Positions 43,104 through 52,283 of a stretch of DNA of 64,000 nt are shown here, piece by piece. Both the position numbers and the translations under genes were made by a program. The notes beneath the pieces are model-generated. The model saw only the letters and a program-made list of their open reading frames with translations, was not told the origin of the DNA and made no database searches. The DNA lies in NCBI RefSeq assembly GCF_018263855.1, contig NZ_CP073318.1, forward strand, positions 868,001 to 932,000. Reading direction: 5' to 3'. This stretch comes from Kutzneria sp. CA-103260. GTDB lineage: Bacteria; Actinomycetota; Actinomycetes; Mycobacteriales; Pseudonocardiaceae. How positions within the stretch are numbered: the first letter of the stretch is position 1; each line of letters starts with the position of its first letter.

Positions 43104-43105
43104 TT

Positions 43106-43170
43106 CTCGCGAGTCCCGCTCTCAGGCAACCATGTGTTGAGTTCATGACTGCCTGAGAGCGGGACTCGCG
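43106..43170. repeat. Inverted pair of the dispersed 24-nt repeat
   Basis: Left copy 43106-43129, right copy 43150-43170, giving a perfect 21-bp stem with a 21-nt loop between the convergent ltp2 and chsH3 genes. It could act as a terminator. The right copy is also coding: it specifies ASPALRQ at the C-terminus of ChsH3. Confidence 0.85.
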
Positions 43171-43967
43171 GGGGTGTGGGCGCCGGTGAGGACCAGGCGG
43201 TCATCGACGTAGGTCTCGAACCGGTTGTGCCACAAGCGCGTGCGGAGGGTGTCGCCGGGGAAGACGGCGCCGGCGAAGCGAGCCTGGAACTCGGGGACCG
43301 CTGTGCCGAAATGGTCCACAATGGACTTGTACACCATGCCGTAGGTGCACAGGCCGTGCAGGATGGGGCGGGGGAAGCCGGCGCGAGCGGCGAAGTCGGG
43401 GTCCACGTGCAGGGGGTTGCGGTCGCCGCAGAGCTGGTACCACAACGCCTGCTGCGGCAGGGTGCTCGTGACGAGCACGATGTCCGGCGGGCCGTCGGGG
43501 GCAGTGGTGCGGGCCGACGGGCCGCGCTGGCCGCCGAAGCCGCCGTGGCCGCGGGCGAAGATTTCCGACCGCATGGTGTAGAGCGGGGTGCCGGCGAGGT
43601 CGGCGACCTCGTACTCGGTGACGATCACGGCCGCCGAGCCCTTGTCGTAGACGTCGGCGATCCGACCGGTGGCGCGGGCCTTGCCGGCAACGGGAAGCAG
43701 GTTGTGCACGGTGATCTGCTGCGAGCCGTGCAGGGTGTCCGCGAGGTCGATGTCGATGCCGGGGAACACCACGGCCGGCGGCTCGGTCATGTGGAACGTG
43801 GGCGCGACGATGCCGAACGTGGGCAGCACGGTGAGCTGCGGCTCGAAGGCGTAGCGAAGCTCGGTGGCACCGATGGCCAGGTGGTAGAGGATCACGTCCG
43901 ACGACGACCACTCGAACTCGCGGACGCCCAGGGACGCGCCGACGGCGATCTCGGGATCAATGGACAC
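43143..43967 (-). CDS. chsH3: MaoC-like double hot-dog hydratase, ChsH3-like
   Basis: 274 residues with two hot-dog halves; the hydratase-2 motif is DRNPLHVDPDFAARAGFPRP followed by ILHGLCTYG. Position next to kstD and opposite ltp2 matches Rv3538 (ChsH3), which hydrates a sterol side-chain enoyl-CoA. GTG start with AAGGAG upstream, overlapping the kstD stop by 11 bp. Its last residues are encoded by the dispersed repeat. Confidence 0.85.
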   Translation of the reverse strand: MSIDPEIAVGASLGVREFEWSSSDVILYHLAIGATELRYAFEPQLTVLPTFGIVAPTFHMTEPPAVVFPGIDIDLADTLHGSQQITVHNLLPVAGKARATGRIADVYDKGSAAVIVTEYEVADLAGTPLYTMRSEIFARGHGGFGGQRGPSARTTAPDGPPDIVLVTSTLPQQALWYQLCGDRNPLHVDPDFAARAGFPRPILHGLCTYGMVYKSIVDHFGTAVPEFQARFAGAVFPGDTLRTRLWHNRFETYVDDRLVLTGAHTPASPALRQS

Positions 43968-45585
43968 CGGGCTGCTCCTTCACCGCCGACATGGCCAGCG
44001 CCGCGAGGTAACCGAAGGTCATCGCCGGGCCGATGGTCGCGCCCGGGCCGGCGTAGGTGTGGCCCATCACCGACGCGCTGGCGTTGCCGGCAGCGTACAG
44101 GCCGGGAATCGCCGAACCGTCGGGCCGCAGCACCCGGCCTTCGGTGTCGGTGCACAGACCGCCCTTGGTGCCGAGGTCGCCGGGCACGATCCGGACCGCG
44201 TAGAACGGCGGCTTCACCAGCTCGGCGAGACTGGGGTTGGGGTGCACCCGGGGATCGCCGTAGTAGTGGTCGTACGCGCTGTCGCCGCGGCCGAAGTCCT
44301 TGTCCTTGCCGGTTCTGGCGTAGCCGTTGAAGGTGGACACGGTGTCTCGCAGGGCCTGTTCGGGCACGGAGATCGCCGATGCCAGCTCCGCCAATGTCTC
44401 CGCCTTGTGCACGACGCCGTGCTTGTACCACTTGCCGGGCAGTGGCCGCCGCGGCGGAATGCTGGCGAAGACGTAGCGATCGCGGTAGCGCTGGTCGGAG
44501 ATCAGCCAGGCCGGCACGCTTCCGGTGTCCCGCATGGCATGCACGGCGTCGACGTACGGCGCGGCCTCGTTGACGAAGCGTTGCCCCTCGCCGTTGACGA
44601 GGATGCAGCCGGGCAGGGTGCGTTCCGACAGGCAGAAGTACGGGCCGCGGTTGAGCGGGATCGACGGTCCCCACCAGGCGTCATCCATCAGGTCGACGTC
44701 CGCGCCGAGTTCCTGCCCGGCCAGGATTCCGTCGCCCTCGTTCGACGCCGCGCCGACTGTCCACTCCGTACCGATGTCCTGCCACTTCGACCGCATGGCC
44801 GCGTTGTGCTCGAAGCCGCCGCTGGCCAGCAGCACCCCGTAGCGCGCGCGGTAGGTGCCCGATGGCGTGACAACGCCGACGACCCGGTCGTCCTCGGTCA
44901 GCAGCGACACCATCGGCGTGCCGAGCTCCACGGTCACCCCGGCCTGGCGGAGTCCCACCCGCAGCCCGGCCGCAAGCGCTTGCCCCATCGTCAACAGCCG
45001 CTGCCCACGCAGGCGTCCGATGATCCCGCGCACGCCGACCCGGGCCGCGCGGACGGGACCGCGGACGTTGCGCGCGATCAGCGTCAGCCACTTGTAGTCG
45101 GCTTGGGTGATCGGCAGCGGACTCGGCAGGTACGGCTGCTCCAGCAGTCGGAGGTCCTCGCCGAGCAGGTTCCCGTCGAACGGGCGCGGCTCGACCGACC
45201 GCCCGCGTGGCCGGCCGCCGGGCTGCTCGGGGTAGTAGTCGCTGTAGCCGGTGACCCAGCGCAGCCGCAGCGGGCTGTTGGCCAGCACGAACGACAGCAT
45301 CTCCGGACCGTGGTCGAGGTAGGCGCGCTGCCGCTCGGCCGAGGCGGCCGTGCCGACGATCGACGCGAGGTAGGCGCGGGCGTCGTCGGCGCTGTCCCGC
45401 ACGCCGTCCCGGGCGATCACCTCGTTGTTGGGGATCCAGATGCCGCCGCCGGAGCGGGCGGTCGAGCCGCCGAACCGGTCGGCCTTCTCCAGGACGACGG
45501 CGCTCAGGCCGCGTTTGGCCGCGGTCAGCGCGGCCGTCATGCCGGCGGCCCCGCTGCCGACGACAACGGTGTCGAACTCTGGCAT
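43957..45585 (-). CDS. kstD: 3-ketosteroid delta1-dehydrogenase
   Basis: 542 residues. FAD-binding N-terminus FDTVVVGSGAAGMTAALTAA and LEKADRFGGSTARSGGGIWI; C-terminus NASASVMGHTYAGPGATIGP. It introduces the C1-C2 double bond in ring A, a key step toward ring opening. The open frame runs upstream to 46791, but the family N-terminus fixes the ATG at 45585. A KstR box ends the leader immediately before it. Confidence 0.92.
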   Translation of the reverse strand: MPEFDTVVVGSGAAGMTAALTAAKRGLSAVVLEKADRFGGSTARSGGGIWIPNNEVIARDGVRDSADDARAYLASIVGTAASAERQRAYLDHGPEMLSFVLANSPLRLRWVTGYSDYYPEQPGGRPRGRSVEPRPFDGNLLGEDLRLLEQPYLPSPLPITQADYKWLTLIARNVRGPVRAARVGVRGIIGRLRGQRLLTMGQALAAGLRVGLRQAGVTVELGTPMVSLLTEDDRVVGVVTPSGTYRARYGVLLASGGFEHNAAMRSKWQDIGTEWTVGAASNEGDGILAGQELGADVDLMDDAWWGPSIPLNRGPYFCLSERTLPGCILVNGEGQRFVNEAAPYVDAVHAMRDTGSVPAWLISDQRYRDRYVFASIPPRRPLPGKWYKHGVVHKAETLAELASAISVPEQALRDTVSTFNGYARTGKDKDFGRGDSAYDHYYGDPRVHPNPSLAELVKPPFYAVRIVPGDLGTKGGLCTDTEGRVLRPDGSAIPGLYAAGNASASVMGHTYAGPGATIGPAMTFGYLAALAMSAVKEQPGVH

Positions 45586-45586
45586 G

Positions 45587-45600
45587 TAGAACAGGTTATA
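45587..45600. promoter_or_regulatory. KstR-like box at the kstD start
   Basis: TAGAACAGGTTATA matches TnnAACnnGTTnnA at every fixed base and lies directly upstream of the kstD ATG. Confidence 0.6.
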
Positions 45601-45642
45601 GACAAGGACGCCCAGAACGCTATGGTTGAGACCGGTAGAAAC

Positions 45643-45656
45643 TGAAACACGTTCCA
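45643..45656. promoter_or_regulatory. KstR box upstream of the FAD enzyme-hsaEGF operon
   Basis: TGAAACACGTTCCA matches TnnAACnnGTTnnA at every fixed base, 13 bp before the GTG of the FAD-dependent enzyme. It can serve both divergent units. Confidence 0.7.
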
Positions 45657-45669
45657 CTCGGGAGGTCGG

Positions 45670-47160
45670 GTGCTCGCCGGGGTCGTGGTGGTCGGATTCG
45701 GGGCGGCCGGCGCGTGCGCCGCGATCGAGGCCGCCGAGGCTGGGGCGGACGTGCTCGTGCTCGACCGGTTCGACGGCGGCGGGGCGACCGCGCTGTCCGG
45801 CGGCGTGGTGTACGCCGGCGGCGGCACCGCCCAGCAGGCCAAGGCCGGCATTACCGACACACCCGACGCCATGTACGACTACCTCGCGCACGAGGTCGGC
45901 GACGCCGTCACGGCCCAGACCCTGCTCGCCTTCTGCGACGACAGCGCCGACATGCTGGCTTGGCTGGAGGACAAGGGCGTGCCCTTCGCCGCCAGCGTCT
46001 GCCCGTACAAGACGTCGTACCCGACCGACCGGCATTACCTCTACTACTCCGGCAGCGAGACCCTGTACGACAAGCCGGCTCCCCGTGGGCATCGCACCGC
46101 CGGCCGTGGCACCTCGGGCAAACTCCTGTTCCAGCGGCTGGAGCGGGCGGCCGTCGACCGGGGCGTGCGGATCATGCGGCAGACCACCGCGCAGCGGCTG
46201 GTCACCGACCCGAACGGCCGCGTGACCGGCGTGGTCTGCCGGCAGCTGACCGGTTTTCCCGCGCGGCTGCACAAGTTCCTGGGCAAGCTGGCCGCCAAGC
46301 CCGGCCTGTACGTGCCGGCGCTGCGGCGACGGCTGCACCGCTCGATCCGCCGTATCGAGAATCGGCACGGCACCGAGATCACCGTCTCCGCCCGTGACGG
46401 CGTGATCCTCTGCGCCGGCGGCTTCGTCGCCAATCCCGTGATGATGCGGGAACACGCGCCCGCGTACCGGCGTGGCCTGCCGCTGGGCACCCTCGGCGAC
46501 GACGGCAGCGGCATCCGCCTCGGCTCGGAGATCGGGGCCGCCACAGCCAAACTGGACCACGTGTCGGCCTGGCGGTTCGTCACGCCGCCGAGCGCCCTGA
46601 TGGAGGGCCGGCTCATCAACGAGCGGGGCGAGGAGATCTGCGACCTGCACCGCTACGGCGCGGCCGTCGGGCACGCCATGATCACCGAGCACGGCGGCAA
46701 GGGCTGGCTGCTGGTCGACGGGCCCACCCTCGCCGAGGCCAAGCGGCAGATCCCCGGGCAGACCACGTGGTTCCAGCGGTTGCAGACCCACTACCTATTC
46801 GGTCGGGCCCGAACAACCGCGCCGACCTTGGCTGAGCTGAGCCGGCGCACCGGCGTCACCATCGGCGATTTCGCCGGCACAGCACCGTTTTCGCTGATCG
46901 ACGTGTCGATCAAGCGTTCCATCGGCTACCCGTGCCCGATGCTCACGCTCGGCGGCCTGGTCGTCGACGAGGGCAGCGGCGAGGTGCTGACCGCCGACGG
47001 CCATGCCGTGGCCGGTCTGTACGCCGCCGGCCGCAACGCGGTCGGCATCTGCTCCAACTCGTATGTGAGCGGCTTGTCGCTGGCCGACTGTGTGTACTCG
47101 GGTCGACGGGCCGGCCGGCACGTCGCCGCGGCGAGGAGGTCCCGTGGTGCTCAGCGCTGA
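45670..47160 (+). CDS. FAD-dependent dehydrogenase (KstD/flavocytochrome-c-like)
   Basis: 496 residues of the FAD-binding-2 family: VVVVGFGAAGACAAIEAAEA, then GGATALSGGVVYAGGG, and late GLYAAGRNAVGICSNSYVSG. Related to KstD and the Rv0785-type proteins, but with a shorter and different substrate region. Operon position and the KstR box tie it to steroid degradation; the steroid it acts on is unknown. GGAGG stands four bases before the GTG. Overlaps hsaE by 14 bp. Confidence 0.8.
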   Translation: MLAGVVVVGFGAAGACAAIEAAEAGADVLVLDRFDGGGATALSGGVVYAGGGTAQQAKAGITDTPDAMYDYLAHEVGDAVTAQTLLAFCDDSADMLAWLEDKGVPFAASVCPYKTSYPTDRHYLYYSGSETLYDKPAPRGHRTAGRGTSGKLLFQRLERAAVDRGVRIMRQTTAQRLVTDPNGRVTGVVCRQLTGFPARLHKFLGKLAAKPGLYVPALRRRLHRSIRRIENRHGTEITVSARDGVILCAGGFVANPVMMREHAPAYRRGLPLGTLGDDGSGIRLGSEIGAATAKLDHVSAWRFVTPPSALMEGRLINERGEEICDLHRYGAAVGHAMITEHGGKGWLLVDGPTLAEAKRQIPGQTTWFQRLQTHYLFGRARTTAPTLAELSRRTGVTIGDFAGTAPFSLIDVSIKRSIGYPCPMLTLGGLVVDEGSGEVLTADGHAVAGLYAAGRNAVGICSNSYVSGLSLADCVYSGRRAGRHVAAARRSRGAQR

Positions 47161-47935
47161 CCAGCGTGCCGACGCGGCCGACCGGCTGCGGGCCGCCGAG
47201 CGGGACCGCGCGCCGATCCCGCCGCTCACCGAGAGCTGGCCGGACATCGACGTGGTGGACGCCTACGAGATCCAGCTGCTCAACATCCGCCGGCGCGGGC
47301 GGCCGGTGCTGGGCCACAAGGTGGGGCTGTCGTCGCTGGTCATGCAGCAGATGATGGGCGTGGACGAGCCGGACTACGGGCACCTGCTCGACGACATGGC
47401 CCTGGACGAGCGGAATTCCGTGCCCACGCTGAAGTACTGCCAGCCGCGGGTGGAGGTCGAGGTCGGCTTCGTGCTGGGCGCGGACCTGCCGGGCGCGGGC
47501 TGCACCGAGGACGACGTGCTGCGGGCGACCGCGGCCCTGGCGCCGGCGATCGAGCTGATCGACAGCCGGATCGCCGACTGGAAGATCGGCCTGGCCGACA
47601 CCATCGCCGACAACGCGTCCTCGGCCGGCTTCGTGCTCGGCGCGGCCCGGGTTCCGCCGGGGGCGCCGGACATCCGCAAGATCGAGGCGACGCTCAGACG
47701 CAACGGGGAAGTGGTGGCCGAGGGCCGATCCGACGCTGTGCTGGGCAATCCCGTCACCGCGGTCGCCTGGCTGGCCCGCAAGGTCGCCGACTTCGGCGTT
47801 CGCCTGAAGGCCGGCAACATCGTGCTGCCCGGTTCGTGCACCAAGGCCTTCGACGCCCGGCCGAACGACCGCTTCCAGGCCGACTTCACCGGGCTGGGAA
47901 GGGTTTCCCTCAACTTCAACGGAGGCGCTCAGTGA
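47147..47935 (+). CDS. hsaE: 2-hydroxypentadienoate-type hydratase HsaE
   Basis: 262 residues, fumarylacetoacetate-hydrolase fold. Signature parts: [31 protein letters not shown] and [13 protein letters not shown]. Hydrates the C6 dienoate released from rings A/B to 4-hydroxy-2-oxohexanoate. GTG 47147 has AGGAGG seven bases upstream; GTG 47144 is one codon earlier. Confidence 0.9.
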   Translation: MLSADQRADAADRLRAAERDRAPIPPLTESWPDIDVVDAYEIQLLNIRRRGRPVLGHKVGLSSLVMQQMMGVDEPDYGHLLDDMALDERNSVPTLKYCQPRVEVEVGFVLGADLPGAGCTEDDVLRATAALAPAIELIDSRIADWKIGLADTIADNASSAGFVLGAARVPPGAPDIRKIEATLRRNGEVVAEGRSDAVLGNPVTAVAWLARKVADFGVRLKAGNIVLPGSCTKAFDARPNDRFQADFTGLGRVSLNFNGGAQ

Positions 47936-48813
47936 CCGCGACGGCCGCGATCGTCGGCTCCGGCAACATCGGCACCGACCTGATGCACAAGCTGCTCCGC
48001 TCCGACCTCGTCGATCCACTGTGGATGGTTGGCATCGACCCGGCCAGCGAAGGACTCAAACAGGCCCGGGAACACGGGCTCCAGACGTCCACCGACGGCG
48101 TGGACTGGCTGCTGGACCAGGATGAGCGGCCGGACCTGGTGTTCGAGGCGACCTCGGCCGCCGTGCACCGCGCCAATGCCCCGCGCTACGAGGCGGCCGG
48201 CATCAAGGCGATCGACCTGACCCCCGCGGCCATCGGTCCCTACGTGGTGCCGCCGGTCAACCTCGGCGAACACCTCAACGCCCCCAACGTCAACCTGATC
48301 ACCTGCGGCGGGCAGGCGACCATCCCGATCGTCAAGGCCGTCTCCCGTGCGGTTCCGGTCAGCTACGCGGAAATCGTCGCCACCGTGTCCTCGCGGTCGG
48401 CGGGCCCGGGCACCCGGGCCAACATCGACGAGTTCACCCGGACCACCAGCCACGGCATCGAGGTGATCGGCGGGGCTCGACGAGGCAAGGCGATCATCGT
48501 GCTGAACCCGGCCGAGCCGCCGATGGTCATGCGGGACACCATCTTCTGCGCCATTCCTGAGGACGCCGACACCGCGCTGGTTGCAGTGTCCATTCGGGAC
48601 ATGGTCGCCGAGGTCGCCGGCTACGTGCCCGGCTACCGGCTGCTCGACGAGCCCCAGTTCGACCCGCCCTCGGCCGCCACCGGCGGCATGGCCCGGGTCA
48701 GCGTGTTCGTGGAGGTCGAGGGGGCCGGCGACTTTCTCCCGCCGTACTCGGGAAACCTGGACATCATGACCGCCGCCGCCACCCGGGTCGGCGAGCAACT
48801 GGCGAAGGGCTGA
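47932..48813 (+). CDS. hsaG: Acylating aldehyde dehydrogenase HsaG
   Basis: 293 residues. NAD-binding start [20 protein letters not shown], catalytic Cys in [12 protein letters not shown]. Converts propanal from the aldolase to propionyl-CoA and channels it through a complex with HsaF. GTG overlaps the hsaE stop. Confidence 0.92.
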   Translation: MTATAAIVGSGNIGTDLMHKLLRSDLVDPLWMVGIDPASEGLKQAREHGLQTSTDGVDWLLDQDERPDLVFEATSAAVHRANAPRYEAAGIKAIDLTPAAIGPYVVPPVNLGEHLNAPNVNLITCGGQATIPIVKAVSRAVPVSYAEIVATVSSRSAGPGTRANIDEFTRTTSHGIEVIGGARRGKAIIVLNPAEPPMVMRDTIFCAIPEDADTALVAVSIRDMVAEVAGYVPGYRLLDEPQFDPPSAATGGMARVSVFVEVEGAGDFLPPYSGNLDIMTAAATRVGEQLAKG

Positions 48814-48816
48814 GCG

Positions 48817-49818
48817 ATGGACGTCCGTGTCACCGACACCTCGCTGCGGGACGGCTCGCACGCCAAGCGGCACCAGTTCACTGTGGACGATGTGCGCAAC
48901 ATCGTCGGCGCACTGGACGACGCCGGCGTGCCGGTGATCGAGGTGACCCATGGCGACGGGCTCGGCGGCTCGTCGTTCATCTACGGCTTCAGCCACACCC
49001 CCGAGCAGGAGCTCATCAAAACCGCGGTGGCCACGGCGAAAAACGCCAAGATCGCGTTCCTGATGCTGCCCGGCGTCGGCGTCAAGGACGACATTCTCAT
49101 CGCCGCCGACAACGGGGCCCGGATCTGCCGCATCGCCACCCACTGCACCGAGGCCGACATCTCCGTGCAGCACTTCGGGCTGGCCCGCGAGCGGGGCCTG
49201 GAGACCGTCGGCTTCCTGATGATGGCTCACTCCCAGCCGCCGGAGAAACTGGCTCAACAGGCTCGGATCATGGCCGACGCCGGCTGCCAGTGCGTCTACG
49301 TGGTGGACTCGGCCGGCGCCCTGATCATGGACCAGGTCGGCGACCGGGTCTCCGCCCTGGTCGCCGAACTCGGCTCCGACGCCCAGGTCGGCTTCCACGG
49401 CCACGAGAACCTGGGTCTCGGCGTGGCCAACTCCGTCATCGCCTACCGCGCCGGCGCCAGGCAGATCGACGGCAGCGCAAGGCGATTCGGCGCCGGTGCC
49501 GGCAACACCCCGGTCGAGGCCTTCGTCGGCGTCTGCGACAAACTCGGCATCGAGACCGGCATCGACTTCTTCAAGATGCTCGACGCCGCCGAGGACGTCG
49601 TCGCCCCGGTGATGGACCAGGAGTGCCTGCTCGACCGGATGGCCCTGCTCATGGGCTACGCCGGCGTCTACTCCAGCTTCCTGCGCCACGCCTACCGCCA
49701 GGCCGAGCGCTACGGTGTCTCCGGCCCCGAGATCCTGGTGCGGGCCGGCCAACGCCGGCTTGTCGGCGGTCAGGAGGACCAGCTCATCGACATCGCCCTC
49801 GAACTTCGCGGACGGTGA
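48817..49818 (+). CDS. hsaF: 4-hydroxy-2-oxoacid aldolase HsaF
   Basis: 333 residues. [20 protein letters not shown] is the catalytic N-terminus (Arg, Asp, His); [16 protein letters not shown] holds the metal-binding HxH. Cleaves 4-hydroxy-2-oxohexanoate to pyruvate and propanal. Starts three bases after the hsaG stop and ends the operon. Confidence 0.92.
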   Translation: MDVRVTDTSLRDGSHAKRHQFTVDDVRNIVGALDDAGVPVIEVTHGDGLGGSSFIYGFSHTPEQELIKTAVATAKNAKIAFLMLPGVGVKDDILIAADNGARICRIATHCTEADISVQHFGLARERGLETVGFLMMAHSQPPEKLAQQARIMADAGCQCVYVVDSAGALIMDQVGDRVSALVAELGSDAQVGFHGHENLGLGVANSVIAYRAGARQIDGSARRFGAGAGNTPVEAFVGVCDKLGIETGIDFFKMLDAAEDVVAPVMDQECLLDRMALLMGYAGVYSSFLRHAYRQAERYGVSGPEILVRAGQRRLVGGQEDQLIDIALELRGR

Positions 49819-49885
49819 CCGCCGCTGGGCCGTTGGGTCGAACTTCGCGAAAAGCCCTCCACGCCGCCCGGTGATCGCTGAAGAT

Positions 49886-49912
49886 CCCCCTGTCAGTGAT
49901 CACTCAAGGGGG
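49886..49912 (+). promoter_or_regulatory. Hairpin that can mask the DUF1906 gene ribosome site
   Basis: CCCCCT (49886-49891) can pair with AGGGGG (49907-49912), the best Shine-Dalgarno for the GTG at 49923; the loop holds the palindrome AGTGATCACT. Confidence 0.3.
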
Positions 49913-49922
49913 GAAACGGAGA

Positions 49923-52283
49923 GTGGACCAGAAGGTTCTGGACGCACAGCAGTGGGTCAACGCGACCTACCGCGCCGTGCCCGGCTACGTGGCCTGTCCC
50001 GAGGACGGCCACACCGGCTGGAGCACGATGTACGCCCTCACCATGGGCCTGCAGCACGAGCTGGGCATCACCGAGCTGGCCGCGAGTTTCGGGCCGACCA
50101 CGTTGGCCAAGCTCACCGCCAAGGGCGACATCGGGCCGGGCTACGACAACGCCAACATCATCCGGATTCTCCAGCACGGCCTGTTCTGCAAGGGCTACTG
50201 GGGCGCGGACGAGTACGGCGTCTACGACTCGTTCACCGGCGAGGCGGTGCTCGGCCTGAAGAGTGACGCCGGCATCACCACCGGCGGCAGCGCCATCCAA
50301 CCCAAGGTGGCGCAAGCGATCCTCAACATGGACGCCTACGTGCTGCTGTCCGGCGGCAGCGACGCGGTGCGCACCATCCAGCAATGGTTCAACGGCAACT
50401 ACCTCAACCACTCCAGCTTCGCCGTCATCCCGTGTGACGGGCATTACTCACGGGACGTGCAGAAGGCGCTGATGCGGGCCCTGCAGTACCAGTTCGGCGT
50501 CGCCGACGGGGACGCGACCGGGAACTTCGGCCCGGTGACGCAGGCCGGGCTGCGGGCCCATCCCGTCGGGCAGGGCGACAGCGGCGTGTTCGTGCAGCTG
50601 TTCAGCGCCGCCTGCGTGTTCAACGGGTCCGTGCACGACAACAACGGTGAGACGTTCACCACGGCGTTCAAGGACACCTTCGACGACAAGCTCGGCCAGT
50701 ACGTGCACGCCTTCCAGGAGTTCTCGGCGCTGCCCGTGACCTCGACCGGCGACTACGCGACGTGGTGCCAGCTGCTGGTGTCGTGTGGCGATCCGGACCG
50801 GCGGGCGACCGGCTCGGACACCCGGTTCCAGATCACGCCGGACCGGGGCGCGGCCATGCACGCCGCCGGCTACTCCCACGTCGGCCGCTACCTGGACGAC
50901 CCGCCGGACAGCACGCTGAACAAGAAGATCCAGCCCGGCGAGCTGAACGACATCTTCAACGCGGGCCTGCGAATGTTTCCGATCTGGCAGTACGGCGCCC
51001 GCGAGCTGGGCGACTTCACCTACACCGCCGGCTACCAGCATGCGCTGCTGGCCCACCAGCGGGCCGTCGGCTACGGCTTCAACGCCGGCACGGTGATCTA
51101 CTTCGCGGTCGACTACGACGCCACCAACGACGACATCGACAGCAACATCTTGCCCTACTTCCACGGCGTGCAGGCCGGGTTGGCCAGTCAGGGCAAGCGC
51201 TACGTGGCCGGCGTCTACGGCTCGCGCAACGTGTGCTCGCGCGCGACCGACCAGGCGTTCGCGCGCTTCTCGTTCGTGTCCGGCATGTCCTACGGCTTCT
51301 CCGGCAACCTCGGCTTCCCGATGCCGGACAACTGGTCGTTCACCCAGATCAAGGAGTTCTCCTTCACCGCGGCCAGCAGCGGCCCGTTCGACCTGGACAA
51401 CGACGTCATCCGGCCGAACGCCGACAACGGCGTCGGCCGGGAGAACGTCAACGGCACGAGTTCGCCGGTGGACGAGGTGCTGACCTACATCGACCGGCTC
51501 TACGCCACCGCCCAGAGCTACAACAAGGGCGACCCGAGCCTGCGGGTGATGGAGTACCTCCGCTACCCCAAGTACGTCGACCTCTACAAGGGGTGGCAGA
51601 CCCTGATCGGCGACGTGGACCGGGACTGGATCGCCTACGCCGACCTGCACGGTCCGGTGCGGCTGTCGAGTTTTCCGGACCCGTCCTACGGTGTGAACGT
51701 CGACCTGGAGCACTTCGGCGCCACCACGAACGCCGTGTACCTCAAGGGCGGCGGCTCCGGCACCGTGGCCAACCGCGGCGACTTCGGCGGCTGGGGCGGC
51801 GACATCTGCACGTTCTACGGGGACTGGCGCAACAACGCCGACGCCTACGCCTCCGGCTACGCGTTCTGCATGGACCGGCTGGCCAAGCTGAACGTGTCGT
51901 CCTCGTTCCCGTTCGACGACATGATCGAGGACGTCGACGGCTACCTGATCGGCACCGCGGTGAGCGGCGGCACCCCGATCAACCAGGCCATGCGGGCGCA
52001 CCTGGCCGGCGGCGGGCATCTCAGCCGGTTCAAGCAGTTCTACGACCGGCGCTACGGCGGCAGCGTGGCCAACGCGAAGGCGACCGCCGACAGCATTCTC
52101 GAAGGCGATCTCGGCGACGTCGAGCTGGAGGCGCTGCGCACCGCGGCGATCCGGTCCACCGGCGGCTGGGACGTGCTGCTGCCGGCCCTGATGCCGGCCG
52201 ACAAGCTCGACCCGTTCCTGCAGGGATACGCCGACACCATCCAGGCCCTGGTCGGACAGGAGAACGCCCGTGCCAAGCGTTGA
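49923..52283 (+). CDS. DUF1906 glycoside-hydrolase-like protein with peptidoglycan-binding repeats
   Basis: 786 residues from the GTG. Residues 1-280 hold two peptidoglycan-binding-like repeats (HTGWSTMYALTMGLQHELGI and YSRDVQKALMRALQYQFGV, each followed by an FGP turn). Residues about 290-520 are DUF1906, the Rv2525c-type TIM barrel (AGYSHVGRYLDDPPDS, GTVIYFAVDYDA). Residues about 530-786 form a domain I do not recognise (VNVDLEHFGATTNAVYLKGG, GWGGDICTFYGDWRNNADAY). No signal peptide is visible, odd for a wall-binding protein. Overlaps the next gene by 14 bp. Confidence 0.75.
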   Translation: MDQKVLDAQQWVNATYRAVPGYVACPEDGHTGWSTMYALTMGLQHELGITELAASFGPTTLAKLTAKGDIGPGYDNANIIRILQHGLFCKGYWGADEYGVYDSFTGEAVLGLKSDAGITTGGSAIQPKVAQAILNMDAYVLLSGGSDAVRTIQQWFNGNYLNHSSFAVIPCDGHYSRDVQKALMRALQYQFGVADGDATGNFGPVTQAGLRAHPVGQGDSGVFVQLFSAACVFNGSVHDNNGETFTTAFKDTFDDKLGQYVHAFQEFSALPVTSTGDYATWCQLLVSCGDPDRRATGSDTRFQITPDRGAAMHAAGYSHVGRYLDDPPDSTLNKKIQPGELNDIFNAGLRMFPIWQYGARELGDFTYTAGYQHALLAHQRAVGYGFNAGTVIYFAVDYDATNDDIDSNILPYFHGVQAGLASQGKRYVAGVYGSRNVCSRATDQAFARFSFVSGMSYGFSGNLGFPMPDNWSFTQIKEFSFTAASSGPFDLDNDVIRPNADNGVGRENVNGTSSPVDEVLTYIDRLYATAQSYNKGDPSLRVMEYLRYPKYVDLYKGWQTLIGDVDRDWIAYADLHGPVRLSSFPDPSYGVNVDLEHFGATTNAVYLKGGGSGTVANRGDFGGWGGDICTFYGDWRNNADAYASGYAFCMDRLAKLNVSSSFPFDDMIEDVDGYLIGTAVSGGTPINQAMRAHLAGGGHLSRFKQFYDRRYGGSVANAKATADSILEGDLGDVELEALRTAAIRSTGGWDVLLPALMPADKLDPFLQGYADTIQALVGQENARAKR

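Noticed and set aside
45586..46791. 400-codon upstream extension of kstD
   Set aside because: It runs antisense through the FAD-enzyme gene; kstD homologues start at the FAD-binding strand just after 45585.
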